A stretch of DNA of 64,000 bases, taken from the NCBI GenBank assembly GCA_017549815.1, contig JAFYNH010000074.1:47403-111402 (forward strand), read 5' to 3'. Both the position numbers and the translations under genes were made by a program. Below are positions 25,957 to 32,795 of the stretch, one piece after another. The DNA comes from Selenomonadaceae bacterium (GTDB lineage: Bacteria; Bacillota; Negativicutes; Selenomonadales; Selenomonadaceae). Within the stretch, counting starts at the first letter, position 1. Each line of letters starts with the position of its first letter. The notes under the pieces are model-generated. The model was given only the letters and a program-made list of their open reading frames with translations. It searched no databases and was not told the DNA's origin.

Positions 25957-28150
25957 CTTCTTGGCTCCTTTCCTCAATCAGTCGACGATATGCGCCGTTA
26001 TGTTTAATCATTTCCTTATGAGTGCCGCGCTCAACCACATTGCCGCGATCCAAAACAATTATCTCGTCGCAATCTCTTATCGTTGAAAGTCGGTGCGCCA
26101 CTATCAAGCACGAACAACCACGCCGACGAATATTTTCTAAAACTGTTTGTTCCGTCATTGGGTCGAGTGCGCTTGTTGCCTCGTCGAGAATCAAAAGCGA
26201 CGGATTTACTGCTAATGCCCGCGCAATTTCTAAACGTTGACGCTGACCACCCGAAAAATTCAATCCGCCCTCCGAAACTTCTGAATCATAGCCCTTTTCC
26301 AGTTGCAAAATGTCTTCGTGAATGCAAGCGTCTTTCGCGGCGCGGATAACTTCATTTTTTTCTATCGACGAATCAAACAGCGTCAAATTTTCCGTTATCG
26401 TGCCCGTAATTTGGAAAATATCTTGGTCAACCGCCGCAACCGAATTGACTATTGCCGCTCGTGGGATTTCGCGCCGAATTTTCCCGTCAAATTTAACCTC
26501 GCCGCTCCATTCCTCATAAATGCCCGTAACGACTTTAGCAACCGTCGATTTCCCAGAACCGCTCGCGCCAACGACTGCTACCCAATGACCCGGTTCAATG
26601 TGTAAAGAAAAATTATTCAGCAATGGCTTTTCAAGCGGACTGTAGCCAAAATTTATATTTTTAAGCTCCAATTCGCCGCTCAATCGCTCAACATTCTTTG
26701 AAATTTCTTCGTCCGCGCAGTTTAAATCGTCAATTTCATACTTCCGAACGTCATTTAACCTCTGCATTTGCATTTCCGTTGATTGCAACGTCGAGCCTAA
26801 GCCTAAAAGCGCGTTCACGGGAGCTTGAAAACTTCCCATTAAATTTTGGAACGCCATAAACATACCTGCCGTCATTGCGCCATCCATTATCGAAAAGCCG
26901 CCTAACGTCATTATCAACGCGCCGTTTATGCCGCCTAAAAGTGTCGGAATTATCGTCGCCGTCATCTGCCAAATCGCCGCGTCTTGGCTCGCCGTTAAAA
27001 CTTTTGCCCGATAACCTGCCCATTTTGCAAAAAAATCAGCCTCGTTGCCGTTTGCTTTGATTGTTTCAATCATCATTAGACCGTTCATCGTCACGCCGTA
27101 GCCTTTTCCTGCGTCCTGCTGGATTTTCATGTTCAAATCCGTTAAATGCCGCCGCAACGCGAAGAAAATGATTATATCTATGCTAGAAAAGAACACGCCG
27201 ATTATCGTTAAAGTCACGTTGTATTGAAGGAGCAATAACAGATAAAAAATCGCGACCAATAAGTTTAAAACCGCCGTCGCCGCAGGACCCGATAAAACGC
27301 CCGCGATTGATTCGTTGAATCCGACACGACTCGCAACCTCCGCCGCATAACGCTGATTAAAAAATTGCATTGGCAACCGTAATAAATGCCAAAAAAAGCT
27401 CGACGAGTCCGCTAAAGTCAATTTTCTCTGCCAGCGCGTCAAAATTACCGCTTGCAACCACGTCATGACGCCGCAAACGATAAATGATACCGTCATTGCA
27501 AGGCAAAAATTGAACATCCAATCGGGGTGTTTGCGCGTTAATATGTCGTCTAAGAAAATTTGGCTGAAAACTGGCGACGCTAAGCCCGGAATTATCATGC
27601 CGAGATTTAAAAGTAAAATAAAAAGCACAGCCCATTTATCCTGCGCCAATTTTTCCGTGACAGCTTTGAAAATGTTATATCTATGTCCTTCGGGCTTGAA
27701 ATTTTCGTTTGGGGCAACTTGCAATGCAACTCCTGTGTAAGACGTGCGGAACTCGTCCCATTTAACCGTTCGCCGCCCCATTGCGGGATCGTTCAAATAA
27801 ACGGTGTCGCCCTTTATGCCCTCTAAAACTACAAAATGATTGAATTCCCAGTGAATTATCAGCGGAAACGTATTTACTTCCCTTATTCTGTCCGCTTTCC
27901 AGCGATAGCCGTTGGCATTACAACCGCGATTTCGCGCCGCCCGAATTACACAACTTGCTTTGGAGCCGTCGCGATTAACGCCGCATTCCTGACGGAGTTT
28001 TTCAAGCGGCAACCATAAATTATAATGCGCCAAAATCATTGATAAGGACGCCGCGCCGCATTCGGTCGCCTCCATTTGTAAAATTGTCGGCACTTTTACC
28101 CGCGACGTTTTCATTCCTAATAAATTTTTTATCGAATCGATTATTTTCAT
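25943..28150 (-). CDS. NHLP-type peptidase/permease/ATPase exporter (C39 domain)
   Basis: 735 residues. The N-terminal C39 cysteine peptidase (about 15-150) has catalytic Cys in MEATECGAASL, His in HWEFNHFVVL and Asp/Asn in LNDPAMGRR. Such domains cut leader peptides after Gly-Gly during export. Six membrane helices follow, then an ATPase with GASGSGKSTVAKVV, NFSGGQRQRLEIARAL and LLILDEATSALDPMT. It matches the NHLP bacteriocin exporter family. It lies downstream of two membrane-fusion proteins and tolC, so in this diderm cell it can form a continuous channel to the outside. The double-glycine-leader protein at 32053-32415 is the obvious candidate substrate. Confidence 0.94.
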   Translation of the reverse strand: MKIIDSIKNLLGMKTSRVKVPTILQMEATECGAASLSMILAHYNLWLPLEKLRQECGVNRDGSKASCVIRAARNRGCNANGYRWKADRIREVNTFPLIIHWEFNHFVVLEGIKGDTVYLNDPAMGRRTVKWDEFRTSYTGVALQVAPNENFKPEGHRYNIFKAVTEKLAQDKWAVLFILLLNLGMIIPGLASPVFSQIFLDDILTRKHPDWMFNFCLAMTVSFIVCGVMTWLQAVILTRWQRKLTLADSSSFFWHLLRLPMQFFNQRYAAEVASRVGFNESIAGVLSGPAATAVLNLLVAIFYLLLLLQYNVTLTIIGVFFSSIDIIIFFALRRHLTDLNMKIQQDAGKGYGVTMNGLMMIETIKANGNEADFFAKWAGYRAKVLTASQDAAIWQMTATIIPTLLGGINGALIMTLGGFSIMDGAMTAGMFMAFQNLMGSFQAPVNALLGLGSTLQSTEMQMQRLNDVRKYEIDDLNCADEEISKNVERLSGELELKNINFGYSPLEKPLLNNFSLHIEPGHWVAVVGASGSGKSTVAKVVTGIYEEWSGEVKFDGKIRREIPRAAIVNSVAAVDQDIFQITGTITENLTLFDSSIEKNEVIRAAKDACIHEDILQLEKGYDSEVSEGGLNFSGGQRQRLEIARALAVNPSLLILDEATSALDPMTEQTVLENIRRRGCSCLIVAHRLSTIRDCDEIIVLDRGNVVERGTHKEMIKHNGAYRRLIEERSQEVEPI

Positions 28151-28159
28151 TACGAAATC

Positions 28160-28216
28160 CTTTTTTAGCTTTCAGCAAAACCCTAGTTCCTAACTCCTAG
28201 TCCCCAGTCCCTAGTA
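28160..28216. repeat. Composite heptamer/octamer repeat inside the exporter operon
   Basis: Inverted version of the 10735-10833 element: AGCTTTCAGCAAAAC junction followed by CCTAGTTC/CCTAACTC/CCTAGTCC units. It fills the 68-base gap between the adaptor gene and the C39 exporter gene. Confidence 0.8.
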
Positions 28217-28218
28217 AA

Positions 28219-29181
28219 TCATCTACTCCTGAGCCATTGACTGAGCTTGTAAAATACTTTTTCAATCGGCGGCTTACGCTCAATTATTATTGAACCTGTG
28301 CAAAAACTGCCCGCCGTTATCGGTTTATGCTCCCCGACATGCGAAGTCCATAAATATCCCGACTCCGAATCTGGGTCTTTCACCAAATCGAACGTAACTT
28401 CCATAACTGAAGAATTTTGCGCTTGAATTATCCATTGTGCCAGTTGCGCGTTTCCTAAATGTTGCTGAATACCTTGAATCGTCATCGGGTATTGCGAAAC
28501 CGACCGAACTACGCCGAGTAAACTGCCCGCTTGCGAAACGTCGACGCCATTAGGAGCAAGCTGTATCGACATGCCCGGCTCAACTCGCTTGCCTTTATCG
28601 AGCGGAATATATAAAAGCCCCATTAATTCATCGCGGTCTTGAGTGATTCGCACCGTGCAAATCGGCGTTCCCGCTGTAATCATTGAACCTTCGTCAATCA
28701 TAACCTCATCAACAATCCCGTCGTAGTCGCTGTAAATATTTTCCGCAATAGTTTGCTGATATTCTTTTGCATTATATTGATAAGCGCGTCCCATTGCGTC
28801 TCTGTCGCTCGACGCCAAATCCATTCCGTATTGCGCCATGCGAGTATCAGCCGATTGTTCAGCTTGCCCCATTTTCGCGATTAAGTCGCCTTTTCTTATC
28901 GGAGTGCCCGCCTTTATGTATAATTTTTCGATTTTGCCGTTCGCAACGTGCGTAATATTCAAAACGCCCGCAGAATCCATGATTAATCCCATTCCGTCAG
29001 CTTTTACCGTAAATGCGCCGTATATCGACCATAAAACCACCGAAAACAGCAAAACAAGTATAGCAACAAGTGACATCCACGTTATCGGCGTCGTTATTGG
29101 CAACATTGTATCCAATTTTTCGGGCGAACGTAATTTATCCAATGCCTCTTGGCTAAAAATTTGATTTTTATTTGCCTCCAT
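28219..29181 (-). CDS. NHLP-type secretion protein, HlyD-like membrane-fusion subunit
   Basis: 320 residues. A short cytosolic N-terminus is followed by one membrane helix (MSLVAILVLLFSVVLWSIYG, about 35-55), then a periplasmic biotinyl/lipoyl-like half (IEKLYIKAGTPIRKGDLIAK, about 90-110) and its partner half (DYDGIVDEVMIDEGSMITAG, about 153-172). The central coiled coil is very short compared with classical HlyD. This matches the NHLP-system secretion protein family, which couples the inner-membrane exporter to the outer channel. Start ATG 29181 overlaps the end of the upstream adaptor gene by 14 bases and has a GGAGGG site. Part of the tolC-adaptor-adaptor-exporter operon. Confidence 0.9.
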   Translation of the reverse strand: MEANKNQIFSQEALDKLRSPEKLDTMLPITTPITWMSLVAILVLLFSVVLWSIYGAFTVKADGMGLIMDSAGVLNITHVANGKIEKLYIKAGTPIRKGDLIAKMGQAEQSADTRMAQYGMDLASSDRDAMGRAYQYNAKEYQQTIAENIYSDYDGIVDEVMIDEGSMITAGTPICTVRITQDRDELMGLLYIPLDKGKRVEPGMSIQLAPNGVDVSQAGSLLGVVRSVSQYPMTIQGIQQHLGNAQLAQWIIQAQNSSVMEVTFDLVKDPDSESGYLWTSHVGEHKPITAGSFCTGSIIIERKPPIEKVFYKLSQWLRSR

Positions 29182-30346
29182 TGGTCTCGCCCTCCGTCAA
29201 TGTCACGGTAACTTTCGTATTTTCTTCCAAACCTTTTGTCGAAGAAGTTATAACGATTTCGCCTTCGCTTAAGCCTGTAAAAATTTCAACATACTTGCCG
29301 TCGTCAGCTCCAGCAGAAACTTTCCGTTGCTCAAGAGTATTTTCCGCAGTTTCAACGAAAACATATTGCCGATTATCACTCAAAGCAGAAAGTGGAACCG
29401 TCAGAACATAGTCCGGAGTAATTTTTATCAATTCAACGTCGCTATAGGCTTGTTGCTCCAAAATGCCGACGCTGTTATCGACTTCAAAAACAAATTTGCG
29501 TACTGCCGCTACTTGGCTTAAATCGGGCATAATTTCCTTGAGATAAACAGGAAAAATCTGCTCATTGCCCAAATTTCCAGCTCCATAATCGGTGCCATAA
29601 GCCTTTTTGAAAACTTTACTGTTCCTGAAGTTCAATTCAAATCGCTCGCCAATTCTTAAACGTCTTGCGCCCGCGTCTTCACCGGGCAATGAAAATGTCA
29701 ACCTTTTAAAATTTCCGACGAGTGCTAGCGGCGTCCCAGCTGTCACATATGCCCCGATTTGTTTATATAGAATTAAAACTTCCCCGTCTATCGGCGCGAT
29801 TACTTCTTGCCGTGCGTTTTGAACTAATAACTGTTCCTTTATAGCTTGCGTCTCGCGTAAATTCGCCTCTGCCGCCTCAAAATTTAGCTTTGCCTCGTCG
29901 TATTTCTCAAGCGAAGTAGCATTCTTTTCTTTTAATCGTTCGTAACGCTGGAAAGAATTTCGCGCTTGAAGTAATTGAGCCTCCGCTTTTGCTATGGAAC
30001 TTTCCGCTTGCTGAATTTTTATCGGAATGTCCTCGTTTATAAGCGAAAATAAAACTTCGCCGCGTCTGACGTTGGAATTTTTCTTTACAAATGCGTTTTC
30101 TATGCGACCGTCTATCAGCGCGACAGCATCCGCCATTTCTTCCGAGTTTAAATTTATCGTGTCAAGCACAAAAACTGGGCTTAAGTTCCGAAATTTAGCT
30201 TTTTCGCCCTGCAACGGGATTGTTCGTTCTTCCATGCGCTTTGTTATCTGATTTTCGCCGCTCTCGTTTAAATAAGTTCCGTATGCTATCATTCCGACTG
30301 CAGCCATAAGAATAACTACAAGTCCGACTATATAAAATTTTTTCAT
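29168..30346 (-). CDS. RND/HlyD-type periplasmic adaptor protein
   Basis: 392 residues. An N-terminal membrane anchor (FYIVGLVVILMAAVGMIAYG) leads into a lipoyl half (DGRIENAFVKKNSNVRRGEV, about 80-100). A ~80-residue coiled-coil hairpin follows (AESSIAKAEAQLLQARNSFQ to LRETQAIKEQLL), then the second lipoyl half (IAPIDGEVLILYKQIGAYVT), a beta-barrel and a C-terminal membrane-proximal domain (GLSEGEIVITSSTKGLEENT). Such adaptors bridge inner-membrane transporters to TolC. It overlaps tolC by four bases (ATGA). Having two different adaptors in one operon is unusual: this one has the long hairpin needed to reach TolC, while the downstream one is the exporter-specific type. Division of labour is inference. 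Confidence 0.91.
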   Translation of the reverse strand: MKKFYIVGLVVILMAAVGMIAYGTYLNESGENQITKRMEERTIPLQGEKAKFRNLSPVFVLDTINLNSEEMADAVALIDGRIENAFVKKNSNVRRGEVLFSLINEDIPIKIQQAESSIAKAEAQLLQARNSFQRYERLKEKNATSLEKYDEAKLNFEAAEANLRETQAIKEQLLVQNARQEVIAPIDGEVLILYKQIGAYVTAGTPLALVGNFKRLTFSLPGEDAGARRLRIGERFELNFRNSKVFKKAYGTDYGAGNLGNEQIFPVYLKEIMPDLSQVAAVRKFVFEVDNSVGILEQQAYSDVELIKITPDYVLTVPLSALSDNRQYVFVETAENTLEQRKVSAGADDGKYVEIFTGLSEGEIVITSSTKGLEENTKVTVTLTEGETNGGK

Positions 30347-31905
30347 CTCTCGTCCTCCGTGAACGGCTCAACAGATTCTTCCGCAGTATCTCGGACAGGT
30401 TTTATATCCGTTTCCGAACGTTTTTTAGGCTTTCCGTCCGCGTTAAACATTTCTAAAGGCATTTGCGCAGATTTTTTTAACGCCTCCGAAGAAATTGCGC
30501 CGTTTTCCACTTCAAACGCATAAATTTTCGCGTCAATCGCTATCGGAACGCCCATTGCCTTTTCCAACTTCGCCTTGTTAATATGAAAAGCATACAACGC
30601 CGCATAATAATTCATTCTCGATTCAACAAGCTTTTCCTGTGCATTCATAACGTTTAAATTCGTGTCGACGCCCTCTTCATAGCGGACTTGCGCGATTAAA
30701 TATTGTTCTTCAGCCTGTTTAGCCGCATTAAACATCACGGCGATATTTTTTTCTGCAACTTTTAAGGTTGTGTATGCCTCGCGAATTTCTAGCCGTATTT
30801 GTTCAATTTGCTGACGCGCAACCGATTCTGCTTTACGTTGCTGAGCTTTTGCCGCCTCAACCTGCGCGGACGTGACATTATTATCGAAAATATTCCAGCT
30901 TAATTGAATTCCTGCCGACCAACTCTCGTTATTGTGATCCGCTTTAAACGCGCCCTCGCCAGACATTGAACCTTGAACTACTGCAGAAACATTCGGGCGA
31001 AAGCCAGATTTTTTCGCGCCGACCGACGCCTCAGCCTGTTTTACCGCATAAGCCGCCGCAATTCCGTCGGGGCGGTGTTCCAACGCATATTTCAAACATT
31101 CCGCCTCGCTCAATTCGTAGCTTGAATAATTTTTATCGTCAGCTATCACTAAATCGGTATCCGCCGGCAATCCCATTATGTTATTCAATACCGCTAAAGC
31201 ATTTTCATAATTTCCTTGCGCCGTATTCAAATTTTGCTGACTGTTCGCCAGTTGTACGTTCGTAGCCAAAACATCAGCCATTGCCACCGTCCCGACTTCA
31301 AATTGTATCTGAACCGTCCGCAAATGTTCATTCAAAAGGTTTATCGCCTCTTGCTGAACCGAAATATTATCCCGATATTGCAACGCCTGATAATAAGCCT
31401 GCGCGGTCTGCAATTTAACTTGCTGTTTGGTGTCCTCTAAATTTAAATCCGCCGAATTCAAGCCATAACGCGCTGATTTTCTCTGATTTTCAAGCTGACC
31501 GCCCGTGTATAAAGGCATTGATAAGGAAAATGAATTTTGATTTTCGCTTTGATATAAAGGATAATCAAAGATGCTAACATGGTTCTCCGCTAAAAGCTCT
31601 TTTGGATAACCATAAAGCCTATAGCGGTTTTCTCTTAAGCCGTGATAAGCTCTGCCGCCAATTCTCGTTGATGATGCACTCCAACTGAATTTTAAGCCCG
31701 AACTGCGACGAATCGCCGATAAATTCCAACGAGCCGCCTCTCTGTCTTCTTCGCGCTGTTCTATCGCACGATTATTTTCTAGCGCAAGCCTTACTGCCTC
31801 ATCTAAATTCAAAGATAAGGTTTCCGCCGAACATGAAGGCATTAAAAAAAATGTCGACAATATGACGCCAGTTTTTAGAAAATTTTTCTTCCAATACCGC
31901 CTCAT
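30343..31905 (-). CDS. TolC-family outer membrane channel protein
   Basis: 520 residues. An N-terminal signal segment (KTGVILSTFFLMPSCSAETL) is followed by the TolC repeat architecture: LNLDEAVRLALENNRAI (about 32-48), long alpha-hairpins (NSQQNLNTAQGNYENALAVL) and the second half with SWNIFDNN and VRYEEGVDTNLNVMNAQEKL. TolC trimers form the outer-membrane exit duct for type I secretion and efflux. The cysteine near the end of the signal might allow lipidation, but the preceding residues (MPS) do not make a good lipobox. It is the first gene of the exporter operon, with a clear upstream promoter. Start ATG 31905 follows TGGAGAAA. Confidence 0.93.
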   Translation of the reverse strand: MRRYWKKNFLKTGVILSTFFLMPSCSAETLSLNLDEAVRLALENNRAIEQREEDREAARWNLSAIRRSSGLKFSWSASSTRIGGRAYHGLRENRYRLYGYPKELLAENHVSIFDYPLYQSENQNSFSLSMPLYTGGQLENQRKSARYGLNSADLNLEDTKQQVKLQTAQAYYQALQYRDNISVQQEAINLLNEHLRTVQIQFEVGTVAMADVLATNVQLANSQQNLNTAQGNYENALAVLNNIMGLPADTDLVIADDKNYSSYELSEAECLKYALEHRPDGIAAAYAVKQAEASVGAKKSGFRPNVSAVVQGSMSGEGAFKADHNNESWSAGIQLSWNIFDNNVTSAQVEAAKAQQRKAESVARQQIEQIRLEIREAYTTLKVAEKNIAVMFNAAKQAEEQYLIAQVRYEEGVDTNLNVMNAQEKLVESRMNYYAALYAFHINKAKLEKAMGVPIAIDAKIYAFEVENGAISSEALKKSAQMPLEMFNADGKPKKRSETDIKPVRDTAEESVEPFTEDER

Positions 31906-31940
31906 TTATTTTTCTCCATTCAAATTTTTTGCAGTTAAAG

Positions 31941-31969
31941 ATTTTAACACCGCTACAAAAATTTTTCAA
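31941..31969 (-). promoter_or_regulatory. Sigma-70-type promoter for the tolC-exporter operon
   Basis: Minus strand: -35 TTGAAA (31969-31964), 17-base spacer, -10 TAAAAT (31946-31941), 36 bases before the tolC ATG. It allows the exporter to be expressed separately from the leader-protein gene upstream. Confidence 0.65.
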
Positions 31970-31980
31970 TGCTAAATAGC

Positions 31981-32016
31981 AAAAACCCTCCGACATTAGC
32001 CGAAGGATTTTTTTTA
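31981..32016. terminator. Terminator between the leader-protein gene and tolC
   Basis: Stem CCTTCGGC / GTCGGAGG (two G-T pairs) with a TAAT loop, followed on the minus strand by five T and flanked by A8 on the other side. Transcripts of the small secreted protein probably stop here in part. Confidence 0.75.
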
Positions 32017-32052
32017 CTGATTGCGACCGTGCGCCGCGTTTAAGACCGAATC

Positions 32053-32415
32053 TTAGTAACCGAGTTCGGGAAGGGGTTTACCAACAGCGTCAGCGACAGC
32101 TTGGAATGCTTGCTGACGAGAAATTTCTTTGCCTTTGCGATAGTACTTATTGCTAACGGCACCCCAAGATTGGTCAACGCTAATACCATACTTACTGAAG
32201 ATTTTAGCAACGTCACTTTGAGCCTCGTTGTTGGTCGGCATCCAGAAGCAATCTCCTGCGCTTCTGGACTTGATGTCAAACCCCATTTCATGGAGTGCGC
32301 GAGTGTCAGCTGCCGTGTTGTTGTACGTGCCGCCGGCGACCTGATCGAGTTCCTCATCGCTCATGAGTTCGAGTCCGGCATTGATGTTCTTGATTTTTTC
32401 TTCGCGTGTTGCCAT
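32053..32415 (-). CDS. Double-glycine-leader secreted protein (candidate exporter substrate)
   Basis: 120 residues, start ATG 32415 behind AAAGGAG. Residues 1-29 look like a C39-type leader, charged and ending in MSDEELDQVAGG. Cleavage after Gly29 would release a 91-residue product (TYNNTAADTRALHEMG... to KPLPELGY) with one cysteine (DCFWMP) and several aromatic residues. Leaders of this kind are known from double-glycine bacteriocins and Nif11/NHLP-type precursors, but the mature part does not resemble any family I recognise. No modification enzyme (LanM, YcaO, radical SAM) is adjacent, so an unmodified bacteriocin-like or surface protein is the simplest reading. The gene is located one terminator upstream of tolC and the C39 exporter on the same strand. 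Confidence 0.8.
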   Translation of the reverse strand: MATREEKIKNINAGLELMSDEELDQVAGGTYNNTAADTRALHEMGFDIKSRSAGDCFWMPTNNEAQSDVAKIFSKYGISVDQSWGAVSNKYYRKGKEISRQQAFQAVADAVGKPLPELGY

Positions 32416-32463
32416 ATTATCAGTCTCCTTTGATTTGGATAGAAATTTATTCGGCTATGCTGT

Positions 32464-32568
32464 CTATTCAGCTTGTCCCTTGCGGCTCTGTTTTTTCTTT
32501 CTGTCCCTTATACGTCGCCAAACGGATTTTGTTACACCCTCTACAAAAAATTTTTTATCGAAAATCAT
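32464..32568 (-). CDS. Small basic 34-residue ORF upstream of the leader-protein gene
   Basis: ATG at 32568 with GGAG nine bases upstream, stop TAG at 32464. It reads MIFDKKFFVEGVTKSVWRRI then RDRKKKQSRKGQAE. Strongly basic C-terminal half (11 Lys/Arg in the last 18 residues) and no Gly-Gly leader. It lies between a good promoter (32595-32621) and the double-glycine-leader gene, 48 bases before that gene's start. It could be a regulatory leader peptide, an immunity or accessory peptide, or chance. No homology was recognised; the supports are the promoter, the ribosome site and position. Confidence 0.45.
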   Translation of the reverse strand: MIFDKKFFVEGVTKSVWRRIRDRKKKQSRKGQAE

Positions 32569-32594
32569 ACTTCATACTCCAGAAAGGCGTTAAC

Positions 32595-32621
32595 ATTATA
32601 AAAAAAAAAACGGACTGTCAA
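32595..32621 (-). promoter_or_regulatory. Promoter with consensus boxes and a homopolymer spacer
   Basis: Minus strand: -35 TTGACA (32621-32616) and -10 TATAAT (32600-32595), both perfect consensus. The spacer is only 15 bases, ten of which are a T run. Drives the 34-residue ORF and the double-glycine-leader gene. The short homopolymeric spacer is a candidate slippage-controlled switch. Confidence 0.75.
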
Positions 32622-32744
32622 GAAAAATTTTATTAAAATTTCCACGAAAAAACCCCTCTGACTATGCGCCGAAGAGGTTCTTAGCTTTTCAAAAATTAAT
32701 ACCCCTCCTAAATTATCAAGTATTTGCTAAAACTTTTTTGTCAT

Positions 32745-32772
32745 AAAAAAATTCCCGCCATTTTCGACGGGG
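32745..32772 (-). terminator. Rho-independent terminator of clpB
   Basis: Minus strand: CCCGTC / GGCGGG stem with one G-T pair, loop AAAATG-like, then TTTTTTT. A second weaker hairpin (CCTCT...AGAGG then T6) lies at 32652-32680. Confidence 0.7.
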
Positions 32773-32795
32773 ATTAAAATTTTATCGGAGAAGAT

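Noticed and set aside
30343..31905. TolC as a lipoprotein
   Set aside because: A cysteine lies in the signal region but is preceded by Met-Pro-Ser, a poor lipobox.
32101..32433. 110-codon plus-strand frame over the leader-protein gene
   Set aside because: Antisense of the double-glycine protein, which has the ribosome site, leader motif and operon context.
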